Source: Planctomycetota bacterium (GTDB lineage: Bacteria > Planctomycetota > UBA1135). From it: a stretch of 59,265 nucleotides of DNA. The notes beneath the pieces were generated by a model, which was not told the DNA's origin, did no database searches, and saw nothing but the letters and a program-made list of their open reading frames with translations. Position numbers and translations under genes: made by a program. The stretch is from contig JAAESM010000028.1 in NCBI GenBank assembly GCA_024229395.1, positions 1 to 59,265 of the forward strand. The letters are read 5' to 3'. Shown here piece after piece: positions 55,553 to 59,265 of this stretch (position 1 is the first letter of the stretch; each line of letters begins with the position of its first letter).

Positions 55553-56512
55553 TTGCGCGTAGCATTTCTCGGTTCTCCACCCTTCGCCACTGAGGTCTTT
55601 GCCACTTTAGTGAAGGGTGGAATTGATATTGTCGGCTTGGTCACGGCGCCAGCGCGCAGGGCCGGGCGCGGACGCAAGGAAGTGCCGAACCCTTTGGTGG
55701 AGATCGCGGTGGAGGCGGGCATTCCAGTGTTGCGTCCAGATTCCGCACGCAGCGCTGACTTCAAGGCGAGCTTCCAAGAATGGGGCGCTGAGGTTGGGGT
55801 GGTGGCAAGTTACGGCCAGATCCTTGACCAGGGGTTGTTGGCCATTCCTCGTTGTGGTTGCTTGAACCTGCATGGCTCTTTGTTGCCACGGTGGCGCGGC
55901 GCAAGCCCAATCCAAGCAGCCTTGTTGGCGGGTGATTCCGAAAGCGGGGTCAGTGTGCAACGCATGGTGCTGGCTTTGGATGCCGGCAACGTGATTGCCG
56001 AGAAGTGTTTGGCAGTCGGTCCACGCGAGACCGCTCCAGAGTTGTTCGATCGTTTGGTCGCAGCCGGCTCAGAGTTAGTCTTGGATGTAGTGCAAAAGGG
56101 TAATGCCGAAGGTGATTTCCCAATCGGAGAAGCGCAAGACGAAAGTGCGGTCACGATCTGCAAACGTATCCACAAGAATGAAGGCCAGCTGGATTGGTCT
56201 AGCTCGGCGATTGATGTTGACCGACGCGTGCGCGCCATGGCCGGCTGGCCATGCGCATTGACAACCTTGCCAGATGGAACCGCATTGAAGATTCATAGTG
56301 GTGAGTTGGGCGAAGGTTGTAGTGAGTCCGCCGATGCAGATCATCCACATGGCGTGATCGTGTCACTAGAGAATGGCATCACAGTCGCATGTGGTGAAGG
56401 TTCGTTTCGCATCACCGAGTTACAACGCCAAGGCAAGGCACGCCTGACTACAAGCGAATTCCTGCGCGGCGTGACCTTGAAGGTTGGCGATCAATTGGGA
56501 ATGAAATCATGA
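55553..56512 (+). CDS. fmt: Methionyl-tRNA formyltransferase
   Basis: A 319-residue enzyme that formylates initiator Met-tRNA. TTG 55553 gives MRVAFLGSPPFATEVFATL, as in the family. The catalytic core is CLNLHGSLLPRWRGASPIQA, with the Asn/His/Asp set and the RGASPIQ motif. A C-terminal OB-fold follows. rsmB overlaps the end (ATGA). No def gene is adjacent. Confidence 0.95.
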   Translation: MRVAFLGSPPFATEVFATLVKGGIDIVGLVTAPARRAGRGRKEVPNPLVEIAVEAGIPVLRPDSARSADFKASFQEWGAEVGVVASYGQILDQGLLAIPRCGCLNLHGSLLPRWRGASPIQAALLAGDSESGVSVQRMVLALDAGNVIAEKCLAVGPRETAPELFDRLVAAGSELVLDVVQKGNAEGDFPIGEAQDESAVTICKRIHKNEGQLDWSSSAIDVDRRVRAMAGWPCALTTLPDGTALKIHSGELGEGCSESADADHPHGVIVSLENGITVACGEGSFRITELQRQGKARLTTSEFLRGVTLKVGDQLGMKS

Positions 56513-57873
56513 GAGATAAATCCAAGTTCCCCTTTGGCCCGCGCCGCGTCGTTTGGGAATTGCTCATCGATGACGGTGACTTCCCAACCCGCCGCTTTTC
56601 ACGCGCAGTCGAGAATGCACAACTCGAAGGACCGGACCGTGCACTGGCGCGCGAACTGTTGTCAGGTGTCTTGCGTACGCAAGGAACCTTAGACAAGATC
56701 ACCGCCGCCTTCTGCACCAAACGCGTAAAGGATCCCTTGTTGGCGATCGCATTGCGGATTGGGATCTACCAACTGCTGTACATGGATCGCGTGCCTTCGC
56801 ATGCTGCGATCGACACTACCCTGCGCGCAGTGCGGCCTGAGGTGCCGGCCAAGATTGCGTTCCTGAACGCAGTGTTGCGTGCGGTATCGCGTGGTTCCAA
56901 TGTTGGTCGTAACGACGACCGCCCAGCGATGCATTCCATGCTCGCACCAGCTTGGCGATTCAATCGCCGCGTGTTTAGCAATCCTGATAAAGACGCCATG
57001 GTCTACCTGGCCGAGACGACTTCCTACCCGAACTTCCTGGTCAAGCGTTGGGTAGAGGGGGTCGGCGAAGATGCTACGCGTTTGCGACTGGCGGCCATGA
57101 ACAAGGCTGCAGCACTTTGGATTCGCGTGAACCCATTGCGCTCCAGTGTTGAGCAAGTGCGCGCCAAGTTGGGTGACTTCGGTGTGGTCTTTGCTGAGGA
57201 TGAAGTGGCAGAGGGTTTGCCAATGCTGCGCGTCTTGCCAAGCGAACAACGCGCACCAATCCACACATGGCCTGGATTTGAAGAAGGCGAGTGGGCGGTG
57301 CAAGACATTACTTCCTATCGCTCGTTGGCCTTAGGCAAACCGAAGGCAGGCATGCGCATTCTTGATCTATGCGCAGCGCCAGGCGGCAAGAGTTTCGCTG
57401 CCTATGAGATGAGCGGTGGTAAGGCGGAAGTGGTCGCTTGCGATATCAATGAATCGCGTTTAGAAACAATGCGCGCCGAAGCACAACGCCTTGGGCATGA
57501 AGTGACCATTCGCGCGATCGCTGAAGATGGCAGTGACCTGCCTGATGGTCCGTGGGACTTAGTCCTATGTGATGTACCTTGCTCCAACACTGGCGTGTTG
57601 AACAAGCGTTCGGAGGCGCGTTGGCGTTTCTCGAAAGTGGAGCTCCACCGACTCGTTACAATCCAAAACATCTTCCGCAAGAAGCTGCTGTTGCCGAGCA
57701 TGAGTGAAAACACGCGCGTGCTCTGGACGACCTGCTCCTTGGAAACAGAAGAAAACCAGGAAGCTGCACAACGCGTTGCCAAACATGGTGACCGCGTCGT
57801 GGCAGAGAGCCTATTGTTCGAACCCAGTCGCGAGCAAGCTGGTGGGTTTGCCGCACTCCTGGACTTGCCATAA
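56509..57873 (+). CDS. rsmB: 16S rRNA m5C methyltransferase RsmB/Sun
   Basis: A 454-residue methyltransferase with an N-terminal NusB-like domain (LARELLSGVLRTQGTLDKIT) and a SAM-dependent domain. SAM site ILDLCAAPGGKSFAAYEMSG, catalytic CDVPCSNTGVLNKRSEARWR, and the second cysteine motif LWTTCSLETEENQEAAQRVA are as expected for C967-type enzymes. It overlaps fmt (ATGA), the common arrangement fmt-rsmB. Confidence 0.94.
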   Translation: MRDKSKFPFGPRRVVWELLIDDGDFPTRRFSRAVENAQLEGPDRALARELLSGVLRTQGTLDKITAAFCTKRVKDPLLAIALRIGIYQLLYMDRVPSHAAIDTTLRAVRPEVPAKIAFLNAVLRAVSRGSNVGRNDDRPAMHSMLAPAWRFNRRVFSNPDKDAMVYLAETTSYPNFLVKRWVEGVGEDATRLRLAAMNKAAALWIRVNPLRSSVEQVRAKLGDFGVVFAEDEVAEGLPMLRVLPSEQRAPIHTWPGFEEGEWAVQDITSYRSLALGKPKAGMRILDLCAAPGGKSFAAYEMSGGKAEVVACDINESRLETMRAEAQRLGHEVTIRAIAEDGSDLPDGPWDLVLCDVPCSNTGVLNKRSEARWRFSKVELHRLVTIQNIFRKKLLLPSMSENTRVLWTTCSLETEENQEAAQRVAKHGDRVVAESLLFEPSREQAGGFAALLDLP

Positions 57874-57885
57874 CATTTCCCACTC

Positions 57886-58434
57886 ATGACCGACTCCCAG
57901 TCACCGCCGTCGCGCCGTCGCCAAGCTCCAGCAAAACGAAAAGCTGGATGGTTTGGGCGTTTGGTTTTCCTGACTTTGGGTATCGCAGGAACCTTGTTCT
58001 TCCTTGAGGTCCGCGAGAAAGGATTCGAAGGTGCGGTGAATGGTTTGCGCGCACTTGTTACTGGGAAAGAAGAAAACCCAGTGGTACAGGTCAACCCTTC
58101 CACAGGCGGGCGCATCGTCGATGCAGTAGATGCAGATACGCGTCCGTTGCATGAACAAGATGAACGCTGGGAGGCCGCCATCGCGCTCGGCGAGTCCGGC
58201 GTGAAGCAACGCGAAGACGCCCTGTACCAGCACTACGAAGTGGAAGGCGACCCATTCGTCTTGCGCGAACAAAGCAAACAGGCCTTCGACAAATTGGCGG
58301 AGGCACTCGTTGACTTGCGTGCGATGCGTGAGGAATACGGCCACAGTCGCGAGTCGCGTGCGCAACTCGACTTCCAGATCGGCCGCTTCACCAAGATCGT
58401 CGAAGGTATGAACGAAAAGAACAACCGTCGCTAA
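57886..58434 (+). CDS. Small membrane-anchored hypothetical protein with coiled-coil tail
   Basis: A 182-residue protein with a basic N-terminus ([15 protein letters not shown]), one membrane helix ([20 protein letters not shown], about 22-41) and an extracytoplasmic part that is charged and helical, with [20 protein letters not shown] and [21 protein letters not shown] recognise no family. It lies 12 bases after rsmB and one base before the next gene, so it belongs to the same transcript. Confidence 0.75.
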   Translation: MTDSQSPPSRRRQAPAKRKAGWFGRLVFLTLGIAGTLFFLEVREKGFEGAVNGLRALVTGKEENPVVQVNPSTGGRIVDAVDADTRPLHEQDERWEAAIALGESGVKQREDALYQHYEVEGDPFVLREQSKQAFDKLAEALVDLRAMREEYGHSRESRAQLDFQIGRFTKIVEGMNEKNNRR

Positions 58435-58435
58435 G

Positions 58436-59265
58436 GTGATACAACTCGGCTACAACTCCAACGGCTTCACCTCGCATCGTCTCGAGGATGCGGTGCCATG
58501 GTTGGCGGAGTTAGGTTATCAAGCGATCGCCGTCACGCCCGATGTCGGCCACCTCGATCCGAACCTTACGACCGATTCTGAAGTGAAAGCGTTCGGCAGG
58601 TTGTGTCGCCAACATGGATTGACCGTGGTGGTGGAGACTGGTGCGCGTTTCGTGTTGGATCCGCGCAACAAGCATCGCCCTAATCTACTGGAACTCGATG
58701 ATTCCTATCGCCTGCGCTTGGACTTCTTGCATCGCATGATTGATTGGTGCGAGTTACTTGATTCGAAAGTCTTGTCCTTCTGGTCAGGTGCATTGCCCGA
58801 AGGCCAAAGCGATGAAGGTGCGCGCAATCGGTTCTGCTCCGCAATGAAAGAGCTTGCCGTGCACGCCGAACAAGGAGAAGTGCGTCTTGGCGTTGAGCCG
58901 GAGCCGGGCCATTGGTTGGCGAACCTCAGTGATTGGCAGCGTCTGCGCGAAGACTTGCCCGAAGAGATTGGTCTGAGTTTGGATGTAGGCCATTTGTTGG
59001 TCAACGACACCTACACGCCGGCGGAAGCCATCGGCGCTTTCGGCGAAGACATCATCAACCTGCAGTTGGATGACATGCGGCATGGTGAACACACGCACCT
59101 TCCACCTGGCGAAGGCGACCTTGATTGGCTGGAACTGGTGAAGGCCGTAGGCGCAAGTGGACTGGAAGTCCCGGCATGTTTCGAGTTGAGTCGCGACGCG
59201 CATCGCTTCCATGAACTGGCACCGCGTTGTCACGAGATGTGGCGCTCGCTGGAAGAACGGTTGCG
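58436..59265 (+). CDS. TIM-barrel sugar-phosphate isomerase/epimerase-like protein (partial, window end)
   Basis: The frame starts at GTG 58436 and is open to the window end (about 276 residues). It begins [20 protein letters not shown], then [34 protein letters not shown] and [20 protein letters not shown], ending near [20 protein letters not shown]. The Glu-Asp-His-Glu metal positions of the AP-endonuclease-2/xylose-isomerase-like barrel are visible. The N-terminus resembles the EboE-type sugar isomerase of ebo metabolite-traffic clusters; whether such a cluster continues beyond the window cannot be seen. Confidence 0.8.
   Translation, partial: MIQLGYNSNGFTSHRLEDAVPWLAELGYQAIAVTPDVGHLDPNLTTDSEVKAFGRLCRQHGLTVVVETGARFVLDPRNKHRPNLLELDDSYRLRLDFLHRMIDWCELLDSKVLSFWSGALPEGQSDEGARNRFCSAMKELAVHAEQGEVRLGVEPEPGHWLANLSDWQRLREDLPEEIGLSLDVGHLLVNDTYTPAEAIGAFGEDIINLQLDDMRHGEHTHLPPGEGDLDWLELVKAVGASGLEVPACFELSRDAHRFHELAPRCHEMWRSLEERL

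Overview
This window looks like a piece of the chromosome of a Gram-negative, LPS-making bacterium that contains its replication origin. There is no plasmid, phage, insertion sequence, CRISPR array, rRNA or tRNA that I can see. GC is moderate to high. Most genes have no clear Shine-Dalgarno motif before the start, and GTG/TTG starts are common. LPS export genes (KdsD, KdsC, LptC/LptA-like, LptD), a secreted DUF3352-like protein, a fused large/small aconitase-family dehydratase and RNase HIII would suit a deep-branching member of the Planctomycetota or a relative. That placement is an inference, not something proven here.

Layout. 1-5.9 kb: the N-terminal part of a response regulator, a Trm112-like small protein, a HIT hydrolase, a secreted EF-hand protein, a FIST sensor protein, and a three-gene DUF3299 lipoprotein / FtsX-type permease / LolD-type ATPase operon whose permease carries a histidine-rich loop. 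6-11.4 kb: a 3-hydroxyacyl-CoA dehydrogenase / enoyl-CoA hydratase fusion, two small overlapping ORFs, a hotdog thioesterase, PdxH and a LeuC-LeuD type fusion. 11.4-16.9 kb: a compact hypB-F-C-D-E hydrogenase maturation operon with every junction overlapping. 16.9-25.8 kb: a YbdG-type channel, a DUF302 protein, a RecB-like nuclease, PurH, release factor 2 (with the classic programmed +1 frameshift), an HD-type alarmone hydrolase candidate, RpiA and FeoA-FeoB.

25.9-40.3 kb is the origin region: gyrB, a DUF721/DciA-like gene, dnaN and dnaA on the minus strand. The 355-bp dnaA-dnaN gap holds several DnaA boxes, a row of DnaA-trio-like triplets and an AT-rich stretch. It is followed by a cysteine desulfurase, parA, a BshC-like protein, pyrF, hemW and a sigma factor. 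Then come an uncharacterised protein ending in an HPr-like domain and parB, which carries a perfect parS site inside its own coding sequence. parA and parB are about 5.5 kb apart.

40.3-59.3 kb: a divergent cyclophilin-like membrane protein; a plus-strand run (DUF3352-like secreted protein, membrane-anchored gluzincin, DUF374 acyltransferase, RNase HIII, MoaB); a minus-strand TatA/B-like gene and the kdsD-kdsC-lptC/A-lptD operon; then a plus-strand run of an M50 protease, scpA, thioredoxin, fmt, rsmB, a small membrane protein and the start of a TIM-barrel sugar-phosphate isomerase-like gene cut by the window end.

The items most worth following up are the origin architecture, the HPr-fusion protein, the His-rich permease operon, the FeoB G4 substitution, the RF2 recoding site together with its SPY variant of the SPF motif, and the very large LptC/LptA-like protein.
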